Source of the DNA: Burkholderia sp. 9120
GTDB taxonomy: Bacteria; Pseudomonadota; Gammaproteobacteria; Burkholderiales; Burkholderiaceae
Direction: 5' to 3'
DNA: 64,000 bases
NCBI RefSeq assembly: GCF_000745015.1
Contig: NZ_JQNA01000002.1
Coordinates: forward strand, 3,596,001 to 3,660,000
A program made the position numbers and the translations under genes. The number at the start of each line of letters is the position of its first letter. Position 1 is the stretch's first letter. Shown piece after piece: positions 41,836-49,145 of this stretch. The notes beneath the pieces are model-generated. The model made no database searches. It saw only the letters and a list, made by a program, of their open reading frames with translations, and was not told the DNA's origin.

Positions 41836-42816
41836 ATGCACGCGCTCAAGGTGCTGCCCGCCGCCGGGTCGAAGTCCGCTGCGCCGTTGCGCAATGCGCC
41901 ACGCAACGGGTCACGTAAAGGACCGCACGGCAAGCCGCTGAAAAAGCGCTTTCCGTTCGCGGCCTGGCTGGCGTTGCTGCCGATGGTCCTGACCGTCGTG
42001 TTCGCGTATCTCGGCACGATGGTCTGGACCGCGCGTGTGTCGCTCAGCAATTCGCGCACGTTTCCTTCCGGCGACTTCGCGGGCCTCTCGCAATACACGC
42101 GGCTGTTCAACAACGACCGCTGGTTGCTGTCGCTGCAGAACATCGTGATCTACGGCGCGTGCTTTATCGTTGCGTGCATGGTGATCGGTTTGCTGCTGGC
42201 GATCTTCATCGATCAGCGCGTGGTCGCGGAAGGTGCGTTGCGGACGATCTTTCTCTATCCGTACGCGATGTCGTTCGTCGCGACCGGCCTCGTCTGGCAG
42301 TGGATTCTGAATCCGGAGCTCGGCGCGCAGGCCGTGTTGCACAAGCTCGGCTTCGCGCATGCGCGCTTCGACTGGATCGTCGATCAGGACTGGGTGATCT
42401 ACACGATCGTGATCGCGACCGTGTGGCAGGCCTCGGGGCTGGTGATGGCGTTATTGCTCGCCGGCTTGCGCGGGATCGACGAGGAACTGTGGAAAGCCGC
42501 GCGCATCGACGGTATTCCGCGTTGGCGCGTTTATGCGAGCATCGTGGTGCCGATGCTCGGGCCGTCGATGTCCACCGCCTTCGTGCTGCTGTTCGTGATG
42601 GTCGTGAAGCTCTACGACGCCGTGGTCGCGATGACGCAGGGCGGTCCCGGCACCGCCAGCGAAGTGCCGGCCAAGTTCATCATGGACTATCTGTTCGGAC
42701 GCGCCAATATCGGCCTCGCGTCGGCGGCTTCCATCGTGTTGCTGGCCACCGTGCTAGCGATTCTCGCGCCGTTCTTCTATGCCCGCAGCCGCGCCGCGTT
42801 GCGCAAGGAGGCGTGA
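41836..42816 (+). CDS. Sugar ABC transporter permease (MalF/GtsB type)
   Basis: 326 residues, 11 bp after the binding-protein stop. A basic cytoplasmic start of about 40 residues is followed by six transmembrane helices. The permease EAA loop is 'EELWKAARIDGIPRWRVYASIVVPML' (about 216-241), which docks on the ATPase. 'TQGGPGTASEVPAKFIMDYLF' near residue 270 is typical of CUT1 permeases. Its TGA overlaps the ATG of the next permease by 1 nt (TGATG), indicating translational coupling. It sits in the inner membrane. Confidence 0.93.
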   Translation: MHALKVLPAAGSKSAAPLRNAPRNGSRKGPHGKPLKKRFPFAAWLALLPMVLTVVFAYLGTMVWTARVSLSNSRTFPSGDFAGLSQYTRLFNNDRWLLSLQNIVIYGACFIVACMVIGLLLAIFIDQRVVAEGALRTIFLYPYAMSFVATGLVWQWILNPELGAQAVLHKLGFAHARFDWIVDQDWVIYTIVIATVWQASGLVMALLLAGLRGIDEELWKAARIDGIPRWRVYASIVVPMLGPSMSTAFVLLFVMVVKLYDAVVAMTQGGPGTASEVPAKFIMDYLFGRANIGLASAASIVLLATVLAILAPFFYARSRAALRKEA

Positions 42817-43733
42817 TGAACACGCTCAGTTCTCCGCTGAAAAACGGCACGCCGGGCCGCGTACGCCCGCGTCGCCGACGTGCCGCATTCACACCGGCGC
42901 GCCTTGGCGTCTACGCGTTTCTGCTGACCGCCGCGCTGTTTTTCCTGCTGCCTTTGTATGTGATGCTCGTGACGTCGGTCAAGCCGATGAGCGAGATCCG
43001 TCTCGGCAATCTGCTGGCGTTTCCCGCGCATTTCACGTTGAGCGCCTGGAGCGCCGCGTGGCAATCCGCCTGCACCGGACTCGACTGCAACGGCATTCAG
43101 GTCGGCTTCTGGAACTCGGTGCGGATTGTCGTGCCGAGCACGGTCTTGTCGATCGCGATCGGCGCGGTGAACGGCTACGCGTTGTCGTTCTGGCGGCCGC
43201 GCGGCGCCGGGTTGCTGTTCGGCGTGCTGCTGATGGGCGCGTTCATTCCGGTGCAGGTGATGGTCTATCCGCTCGTGCGGGTGCTGGCGAGCGTGCATCT
43301 GTTCAGTTCGTTGCCGGGCATCGTGGTGATTCATACGATCTTCGGCATGCCGGTCATGACGCTGCTGTTCCGCAACTACTACACGTCGATTCCGCAGGAA
43401 CTGTTCAAGGCCGCGCGCATCGACGGCGGCGGCTTCTGGCGCATCTTCACGCAACTCATGCTGCCCATGTCCACGCCGATCATCGTGGTGGCGGTCATCA
43501 TGCAGGTAACGGGCATCTGGAACGACTTCATTCTTGGGCTGGTGTTCGCCGGCACCAAAAATCTGCCGATGACCGTGCAACTGAACAACATCATCAACAC
43601 GACAACCGGCGAGCGGCTCTATAACGTCAATATGGCGGCGACCATTCTGACTTCCATGGTGCCGCTGGCGGTGTATTTCGTTTCGGGCCGCTGGTTTGTG
43701 CGCGGCATTGCATCCGGCGCGGTGAAGGGGTAG
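42816..43733 (+). CDS. Sugar ABC transporter permease (MalG/GtsC type)
   Basis: 305 residues from ATG 42816, overlapping the previous stop by 1 nt; the long frame opening at 42159 is a shadow of the first permease. AAGGAG precedes the start. Six transmembrane helices are expected, beginning 'GVYAFLLTAALFFLLPLYVMLVTSVK'. The EAA loop is 'IPQELFKAARIDGGGFWRIFTQLMLPM' (about 192-218). 'TGIWNDFILGLVFAG' is the conserved W-N-D-F/Y motif of MalG-like subunits. It forms the heterodimeric channel with the preceding permease. Confidence 0.93.
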   Translation: MNTLSSPLKNGTPGRVRPRRRRAAFTPARLGVYAFLLTAALFFLLPLYVMLVTSVKPMSEIRLGNLLAFPAHFTLSAWSAAWQSACTGLDCNGIQVGFWNSVRIVVPSTVLSIAIGAVNGYALSFWRPRGAGLLFGVLLMGAFIPVQVMVYPLVRVLASVHLFSSLPGIVVIHTIFGMPVMTLLFRNYYTSIPQELFKAARIDGGGFWRIFTQLMLPMSTPIIVVAVIMQVTGIWNDFILGLVFAGTKNLPMTVQLNNIINTTTGERLYNVNMAATILTSMVPLAVYFVSGRWFVRGIASGAVKG

Positions 43734-43739
43734 ACGGGT

Positions 43740-44912
43740 ATGGCAAATCTTGCGAATACGGTTGATATGGCGGACGCGACTGACACCAACGACGCAACAG
43801 GCACGGCGGACCGGGTCGACGCGGCGGGTCTCGCGAATCCGGCCAACGTGGCGGTGCGTAATCTCACCATCCGCCTCGGCGCGAACACCGTAATCGAAAA
43901 TCTCGATCTCGACGTGCGTGCCGGCGAGTTCGTGGTGTTGCTCGGCCCCTCGGGCTGCGGCAAATCCACGTTGCTGCACAGCATTGCCGGACTGATCGAC
44001 GTGAGCGACGGCAGCATCGAAATTGCCGGTGAAGACATGACGTGGGCCGATCCGAAAGATCGCCGCATTGCGCTGGTGTTTCAGTCGTACGCGCTGTATC
44101 CGACCATGAGCGTGGAGCGTAATCTGTCGTTCGCATTGCGCATCAACGGTACGCCGAAGGCGGAAATTGCACGGCGCGTGGCGCGCGCGTCCGACATGCT
44201 GCAACTCGGCCCGCTGCTCAAGCGCAAACCGGCGCAGCTGTCGGGCGGCCAACGGCAGCGCGTGGCGATCGGCCGCGCGATCGTGCGCGAGGCGGACGTG
44301 TTTCTGTTCGACGAACCGCTGTCGAATCTCGACGCCAAATTGCGCACCGAACTGCGCCGCGAACTCAAGCAATTGCACCAGCGTCTGGGCGCGACGATGA
44401 TCTACGTGACGCACGATCAGGTCGAGGCGATGACGCTCGCCACCCGCATGGCGGTGATGCGCGGCGGCGTGATCCAGCAGTTCGGCACGCCCGCCGAAGT
44501 CTATGCGCGGCCCGACAATCTGTTCGTCGCGACCTTCCTGGGTTCGCCCGCGATGAACCTCCTCAAGGGCACGCTGGAGACGCGCGACGGCGCGGTCTAC
44601 TTCTGCACGCCGCAATGGCGGCTCGAGGTGTCGGCGTATCCGTTCAAACACGCACCCGCGCAAGCGTTGCCCTGCGTGCTCGGGGTGCGGGCCGAAGACG
44701 TCAAGGTCGGCGCAGGCCTGAGCGAGCGTGCAAAAGTTTCGCTGGTGGAGCCGATGGGCAACCACCGCGTCATTTGGCTCGACTATCATGGCGTACAGGT
44801 CGCCTCGATCGATCAGACGAAGACACCGGTGGCGCTCGCGGACACGGTCGCGTTTTCGTTCGATAGCGAACAGGTCTCGCTGTTCGACGAAGCGGGGGGC
44901 GAACGGTTATAG
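43740..44912 (+). CDS. Sugar ABC transporter ATP-binding protein (MalK/UgpC/MsmK type)
   Basis: 390 residues, 6 bp after the permease stop. The nucleotide-binding domain has Walker A 'GPSGCGKST' (69-77), signature 'LSGGQ' (167-171), Walker B 'VFLFDEP' (187-193) and the switch His in 'THDQVEAM'. A MalK-type regulatory OB-like domain follows from about residue 275. Unusually, about 37 residues rich in Ala, Asp, Asn and Thr precede the domain, while most family members start directly at the first strand; either this is a real extension or translation starts later. It energises transport for the two permeases. Confidence 0.93.
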   Translation: MANLANTVDMADATDTNDATGTADRVDAAGLANPANVAVRNLTIRLGANTVIENLDLDVRAGEFVVLLGPSGCGKSTLLHSIAGLIDVSDGSIEIAGEDMTWADPKDRRIALVFQSYALYPTMSVERNLSFALRINGTPKAEIARRVARASDMLQLGPLLKRKPAQLSGGQRQRVAIGRAIVREADVFLFDEPLSNLDAKLRTELRRELKQLHQRLGATMIYVTHDQVEAMTLATRMAVMRGGVIQQFGTPAEVYARPDNLFVATFLGSPAMNLLKGTLETRDGAVYFCTPQWRLEVSAYPFKHAPAQALPCVLGVRAEDVKVGAGLSERAKVSLVEPMGNHRVIWLDYHGVQVASIDQTKTPVALADTVAFSFDSEQVSLFDEAGGERL

Positions 44913-44980
44913 CGCGATTGGCGACGCTAACGGCGCTCTCGAATACAACAGGGATAAAACGAGGCTTGACGGAGATCCGC

Positions 44981-46024
44981 GTGGCTACACTCAAAGATGT
45001 CGCGGCACTCGCCGGCGTGGGCATGTCGACCGCGTCGCGCGCCATTTCCGGCAAAGGGCCGATCTCGGCCGATGCGGCCGCCCGCGTGAATGCGGCCATC
45101 GAAACACTGAACTTCCGCCCGTCGTCGATCGGGCGCGCCATGGCCACGCAGTCGCTCGGCATGGTCGGCATTTTCGTGCCGACTTTCTTCGGCTCGTACT
45201 ACGGCACGATTCTCAAACAGACCGATACCGAACTACGCGCGGTGCGCCGTCACGTGGTGGTGGCGACCGGCTGCGGGGAAGTGTCGCCGCGCGAGCAGGC
45301 CATGGAAGCGGTGCGCTTTCTGATCGGCCGCGATTGCGACGGCGTGGTGGTGATCAGTCACGATCTGCACGACGAAGACCTGATCATGCTGCACAAGATG
45401 CATCCGAAAATGGTGTTTCTGAATCGCGCGTTCGATCAGTTGCCGGAGGCGTCGTTTTGCGCGGATCACCGGCGCGGCGGCGAGTTGGCGGCACGCACGC
45501 TGCTCGATCACGGGCACCGCGATATCGCGGTGATTTCGGGGCCGTTCAGCGCGTCGGACAACCAGATCCGGCTCGGGGGTTTCTTCGCCGAACTGGCGCG
45601 TGAAGGCATCGCGCAAGACGATGTCACGCTGATCGAATCGGACTTCTCGCCGGAGGGCGGTTACGCCGCCACGCGCAAGCTGCTCGACACGACGCGGCGC
45701 TTCACGGGGCTGTTCTGCGCGAACGACACCATGGCGGTGAGCGCGCTCGCGTACCTGCACGAGGCCGGGGTTGCGGTGCCGGAGGAAGTGTCGGTGATTG
45801 GGTACGACGACGATTACTCGGCCGCTTATGCGTCGCCCGGGCTGACGTCAGTGCATATTCCGACCGCGGAGTTGACGCAGAACGCGGTACGGTGGTTGCT
45901 CAACGAGTGCTACCGGACTACGTGGGAAGTGTTCCGCGAGTTTCCGGTGAGCGTAACGATGCGCAAGTCGGTGGGGCCGGCGCCGGGTGTGGCTCAGGTG
46001 CCGCTGCGCAACGACTGTTCGTGA
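44981..46024 (+). CDS. LacI-family transcriptional regulator of the beta-glucoside cluster
   Basis: 347 residues from GTG 44981, with GGAGA 7-11 nt upstream. The HTH is 'TLKDVAALAGVGMSTASRAISG' style (3-24), with the 'ST.SRA' recognition helix and a hinge following. The effector domain is a periplasmic-binding-like fold with 'GVVVISHD', 'VFLNR' and 'GLFCANDTMA'. It is the last gene of the GH1/ABC cluster, so it likely represses it through the palindrome at 38924-38939 and is released by an imported sugar. Its 3' end overlaps the opposing RIO-like kinase gene by 31 bp. Confidence 0.93.
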   Translation: MATLKDVAALAGVGMSTASRAISGKGPISADAAARVNAAIETLNFRPSSIGRAMATQSLGMVGIFVPTFFGSYYGTILKQTDTELRAVRRHVVVATGCGEVSPREQAMEAVRFLIGRDCDGVVVISHDLHDEDLIMLHKMHPKMVFLNRAFDQLPEASFCADHRRGGELAARTLLDHGHRDIAVISGPFSASDNQIRLGGFFAELAREGIAQDDVTLIESDFSPEGGYAATRKLLDTTRRFTGLFCANDTMAVSALAYLHEAGVAVPEEVSVIGYDDDYSAAYASPGLTSVHIPTAELTQNAVRWLLNECYRTTWEVFREFPVSVTMRKSVGPAPGVAQVPLRNDCS

Positions 46025-46851
46025 CGCTGACGCGCTTCTTCGTCGAGCCGCGTGTCTTCGAGTTCCTGCAGCACCGCTTCCAGATCGATCGGCGTGGTGT
46101 CGAGTTCGACGCGGCCGGTCAATTCACTCTCCACATGTAACGCACCCGCTTCGTAAAGCGCCCAGATTTCCTTGCCGTAACTGGCCTCGAGCAAGGCCGG
46201 TGCGAACTGCCCGAAATACGTGGCGAGGTTATTCACGTCGCGTTCCAGCATGGCGGGTGCTTCGAGATTGCCGGCGGCGTTCACCGCTTGCGGCAGGTCG
46301 ATGATGACCGGGCCGTCGGCGGCCAGCAGGATGTTGTATTCGGACAGGTCGCCGTGAATCATGCCGGCGCACAGCATGCGCACCACTTCCCGAACCAGCA
46401 CGGCGTGCAGTTCGATTGCGCGTGCTTCGCTCATGTCCACGTCGTTCAGACGCGGCGCAACGTTGCCGTCGGCGTCGGTGACCAATTCCATCAGCAATAC
46501 GCCGTCGGTGCAGATAAACGGCTGCGGCACGCGCACGCCCGCGTTGGCGAGCTGGAACAGCGCGTCGACTTCGGCGTTCTGCCATGCCTGTTCCTGCACC
46601 TCGCGGCCGTAGCGGCTGCCTTTTTCCATGGCGCGCTGTTCGCGGCTGTTCTTGACCTTGCGGCCTTCGCGATACGACGCGGCCTGGCGGAAACTGCGCT
46701 GTTTGGCGTCTTTATAGACCTTCGCGCAGCGGATGGAGTCGCCGCTGCGCACCACGTAGACGGTGGCTTCCTTGCCGCTCATCAACTGCGAGATGACTTC
46801 GTCGATCAGGCCTTCTTCGACCAGCGGCAGCAGACGTTTCGGTGTTTTCAT
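45994..46851 (-). CDS. RIO1-like Ser/Thr protein kinase (PA4780 type)
   Basis: 285 residues. RIO-type motifs are visible: 'LMSGKEATVYVV' (about 23-34) in place of a glycine-rich loop, Lys in 'CAKVYKD' (about 43-49), the catalytic loop 'MIHGDLSEYNILL' (about 164-176) and metal-binding Asp in 'VIIDLPQAV' (about 182-190). The RIO-specific 'IDLPQ' replaces DFG. Bacterial members of unknown substrate are widespread in proteobacteria. It is convergent with, and overlaps by 31 bp, the LacI gene. It stands alone on its strand. Confidence 0.9.
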   Translation of the reverse strand: MKTPKRLLPLVEEGLIDEVISQLMSGKEATVYVVRSGDSIRCAKVYKDAKQRSFRQAASYREGRKVKNSREQRAMEKGSRYGREVQEQAWQNAEVDALFQLANAGVRVPQPFICTDGVLLMELVTDADGNVAPRLNDVDMSEARAIELHAVLVREVVRMLCAGMIHGDLSEYNILLAADGPVIIDLPQAVNAAGNLEAPAMLERDVNNLATYFGQFAPALLEASYGKEIWALYEAGALHVESELTGRVELDTTPIDLEAVLQELEDTRLDEEARQRHEQSLRSGT

Positions 46852-47030
46852 GCGGCGGCCTTGGAGCGGAAGGCGGCGCGGCGGCCGTGTGCGGCCGGTT
46901 GGGAGAGGGTATCGAGCGAAATTCGGATCATGCCGGATTATAAAGGGTTAGGCGGTCCCTACCGGAACGCGCTCGCCAATGCGCCGGTTTTCGCCGGTTT
47001 TCGTTGGGAAATGGCTGCGCCGACGTCGTA

Positions 47031-48287
47031 TCAGACCTGAAAGACACTTTCCATCCGCTGGATTTCGGGCCGCGACAGATTGAGCGCGGCGGCCTCGTCC
47101 CGCCATGTTGCGACGGCATCCCGCACCTCGCCGACGATCTGCCGCGCCTGGGCCGCGTCGACGCGATAGAACCCGGCTGTGTCGATCACGGCGTCGAGAT
47201 CGGGCAGGGCGCTCATCGAGTCCAGCGTCAACGCATGTTCGCGCTTGCTCGGGTTCGGATTCATGTCGAAGGCGGGCGACAGACGCCAGCCCGACGCTTC
47301 ACGAATAAAGCCGTGATTGCGCAGATGATCGTCGCGATTGCCCACCACGACGTTGAAGACGACGCGTTTGAAGAGCTGCGCGAGATCGCTGTCGATATGG
47401 CCTTGCGCGCCGTTGTTCGCCAGATATTCGGCGAGGTCCAGATAGCTTGCGTCCGAATCGCCGTCCTGCCGTTCAAGCAAGGTCATGGCCGACGCAACCA
47501 TACGCCGGCGGCTGTCGTGCCGGTCGAATCGTTCGACGCAGAAGGTGCCGTAACGCGCGCCCACGTATTTGAGCTCGGACGCGGGCACCCAGATACCCGC
47601 TTTGCTTGCCAGCCGATGAACGAGGTATTCCCACGCGCCAATGTCATAGCGGTCCTCTTTCGCCGGGAATTTGGCGATCCACAGGTCATTGCCGAGGCTG
47701 GTGAAATTGGCTTTGGGACGCGCGCCGCCCAGCGACGTGCCGGGCGCGATCAGCATGGCCAGCCATTGTTCGTATTCCGGCATTTTTTCGATGTCGGCCT
47801 CTTCGATGCGAAGGCTGATATAGGCGAGGGTCGCGAGATCGGTGACCGGCGGCGCGGCCTCGGCGCTGTTGTCGAGAAAATCGCCGGCGGTGTTCTGAAA
47901 CCGCAGCGCGCCGACTCTCGTCAGGTCGTGAACGCCGAGCAGGAAATCGATTTCCTGCAATTGACGCATGGGCCGGTCTTCCCGATCCGCGGCGGCGGCT
48001 TCGCGACGCTCCATCAACACGCGGCCCCAGCGGTCCGGCGCCGAGTCCATGAAGATGCCGAACGCCACGGCTTTCGCGGGCGGGTATTGCTCGTCGGTCC
48101 ACAACTCGAGGCGCGGGTCGAGCATGAAGGCGTGGCGTCCGTCCACCCAGTTCTGCTCATAGGCAAACGAAGCGGGCAAGTCGGACCGCGTGGTCTGGCG
48201 ATACAGCGTGCCGACCTGCTGCAGGCTGCCGACCGTGACGTCGTCGAGGAACACCTTGAAGGTGTCGCGAGGTTTATTGCTGGCCAT
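47031..48287 (-). CDS. hipA: HipA-like Ser/Thr kinase toxin
   Basis: 418 residues from ATG 48287, which overlaps the antitoxin gene by 14 nt. The N-terminal subdomain has 'FKVFLDDVTVGSL' and 'FAYEQNWV'. 'TSLGGARPKANF' is the HipA ATP-loop region. The catalytic loop is 'VVGNRDDHLRNHGFI' (Asp in 'DDH'), and the metal site is 'LSPAFDMNP' (Asp in 'FDM'). HipA kinases phosphorylate targets such as glutamyl-tRNA synthetase and cause growth arrest; this target is not known. All catalytic motifs look intact, so it is likely active when not held by the HTH partner. Confidence 0.9.
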   Translation of the reverse strand: MASNKPRDTFKVFLDDVTVGSLQQVGTLYRQTTRSDLPASFAYEQNWVDGRHAFMLDPRLELWTDEQYPPAKAVAFGIFMDSAPDRWGRVLMERREAAAADREDRPMRQLQEIDFLLGVHDLTRVGALRFQNTAGDFLDNSAEAAPPVTDLATLAYISLRIEEADIEKMPEYEQWLAMLIAPGTSLGGARPKANFTSLGNDLWIAKFPAKEDRYDIGAWEYLVHRLASKAGIWVPASELKYVGARYGTFCVERFDRHDSRRRMVASAMTLLERQDGDSDASYLDLAEYLANNGAQGHIDSDLAQLFKRVVFNVVVGNRDDHLRNHGFIREASGWRLSPAFDMNPNPSKREHALTLDSMSALPDLDAVIDTAGFYRVDAAQARQIVGEVRDAVATWRDEAAALNLSRPEIQRMESVFQV

Positions 48288-48657
48288 CGGTTTTCCGGGC
48301 GGGTTTGCCGGCCGGCCGCGCGGCCTTGGTGCGAGCGACGCCCGGCGCGTTCGCACGCGGCTTGCGTTGACCCGCCAGCTTGAGGTCCTGCAGCTTCCGG
48401 CCGAGTGCGTCGTCGCGGGCGACGACGTCCATGTCCTTGTCGAGTCCCAGGACCCGCAGCGCTCGCATATAGGTGCCGAGCGCGATGCCAGAATCGCCTT
48501 TCTCGAGACGGTGCAGCGTATCGCGCGAAATGCCGAGCCGTTCGGCGAACAGCGTAGCGGGCAGTTCGCGGCGCAGGCGGGCCAGTTTCAGGCGTTCGCC
48601 GAGCGCGCGTATCTGCTTCTCGACGGACGGAAAGGGGCGCTGAAGGGTGCGGGACAT
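48274..48657 (-). CDS. hipB: HipB-like XRE antitoxin/repressor
   Basis: 127 residues from ATG 48657 ('MSRTLQRPFPSVEKQIRALG'). The Cro/XRE HTH spans about 15-70, with 'LPATLFAERLGISRDTLHRLEKGDSGIALGTYM' in pattern. A basic C-terminal tail rich in Arg, Lys and Ala ('AGQRKPRANAPGVARTK') may bind DNA or the toxin. It precedes and overlaps the hipA start, the usual antitoxin-toxin order. The operator-like repeats begin at its start codon, which fits autorepression. A longer frame to 48780 runs through the operators and is not credible as coding. Confidence 0.88.
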   Translation of the reverse strand: MSRTLQRPFPSVEKQIRALGERLKLARLRRELPATLFAERLGISRDTLHRLEKGDSGIALGTYMRALRVLGLDKDMDVVARDDALGRKLQDLKLAGQRKPRANAPGVARTKAARPAGKPARKTDGQQ

Positions 48658-48705
48658 GTCCGATAGATTAGTCAAATAGATTAAATATGTCAAAAGTATC
48701 GGACA
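48657..48705. promoter_or_regulatory. hipBA operator 1 (inverted repeat, 31-nt spacer)
   Basis: TGTCCGATA (48657-48665) and TATCGGACA (48697-48705) form a perfect 9-bp inverted repeat with a 31-nt AT-rich spacer. It overlaps the antitoxin start codon. A second copy with the same spacing lies 57 bp upstream. Confidence 0.6.
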
Positions 48706-48761
48706 AATATCTATTTTTTCAATGTCTTGGACATCGTGATAGCGCTGTTTCTTGGAGATAG

Positions 48762-48810
48762 CGTCCGATATTTCAGGCAAAAATGGTATCTGTGTCTGAA
48801 GTATCGGACG
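48762..48810. promoter_or_regulatory. hipBA operator 2 (inverted repeat, 31-nt spacer)
   Basis: CGTCCGATA (48762-48770) and TATCGGACG (48802-48810) form a perfect 9-bp inverted repeat, again with exactly 31 nt between arms. AGTATCGGAC is shared as a direct repeat with operator 1. Equal geometry suggests two bound dimer pairs of the HTH protein. Confidence 0.6.
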
Positions 48811-48931
48811 TTTTGGCGTATCAAAGGTACTCGAAAAGTGTGCCGTCGCCGTAACGACGCCGCAACCACCTGCAACAGTGTTTTGCTGTTTCCCCTCCTG
48901 CGGTTTGTTTTTGCTTCGCTTAAACTCGCCG

Positions 48932-48946
48932 GTAACAAATTGTTAC
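48932..48946. promoter_or_regulatory. 15-bp palindrome before small membrane ORF
   Basis: GTAACAA-A-TTGTTAC is a perfect dyad with a 1-nt centre, ending 10 bp before the ATG at 48957. It could be an operator or part of a promoter. Confidence 0.4.
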
Positions 48947-48956
48947 GGGGTCCGAG

Positions 48957-49055
48957 ATGTTGACCGCATTCTTCATTGCCTGTCCGCTTTGCATCGTCGT
49001 GCTGTTCCATTTCGCGCGTCATGTCGATCCAGCCACGGGCCACTTCAAGCGTTAA
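48957..49055 (+). CDS. Possible 32-residue small membrane protein
   Basis: ATG 48957 opens a 32-codon frame ending TAA 49053-49055. One hydrophobic helix covers about residues 2-18 ('LTAFFIACPLCIVVLFHF'), followed by a short polar tail 'ARHVDPATGHFKR'. A GGGG stretch about 7-10 nt upstream may act as a weak ribosome site. The perfect palindrome GTAACAAATTGTTAC is directly upstream. Small single-helix proteins of this size are often missed. It lies 90 bp before the SulP transporter gene on the same strand and could be cotranscribed. Too short to assign a family. Confidence 0.4.
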   Translation: MLTAFFIACPLCIVVLFHFARHVDPATGHFKR

Positions 49056-49145
49056 ATCCAGAAACCGGATAGCCCGGGACTTGCCTTTGTGTGCCGAATA
49101 GCGGCACGATGCGCGATTACCATCAAGAATGGGGCAGCATCGCGT

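Noticed and set aside
42777..44789. 670-codon open frame on the minus strand
   Set aside because: Antisense to the sugar permease and ATPase genes; low-complexity Arg/His-rich translation with no family motif.
46982..47001. CGCCGGTTTT tandem pair between the RIO-like kinase and hipA
   Set aside because: Two units only and no symmetry; no evidence of function.
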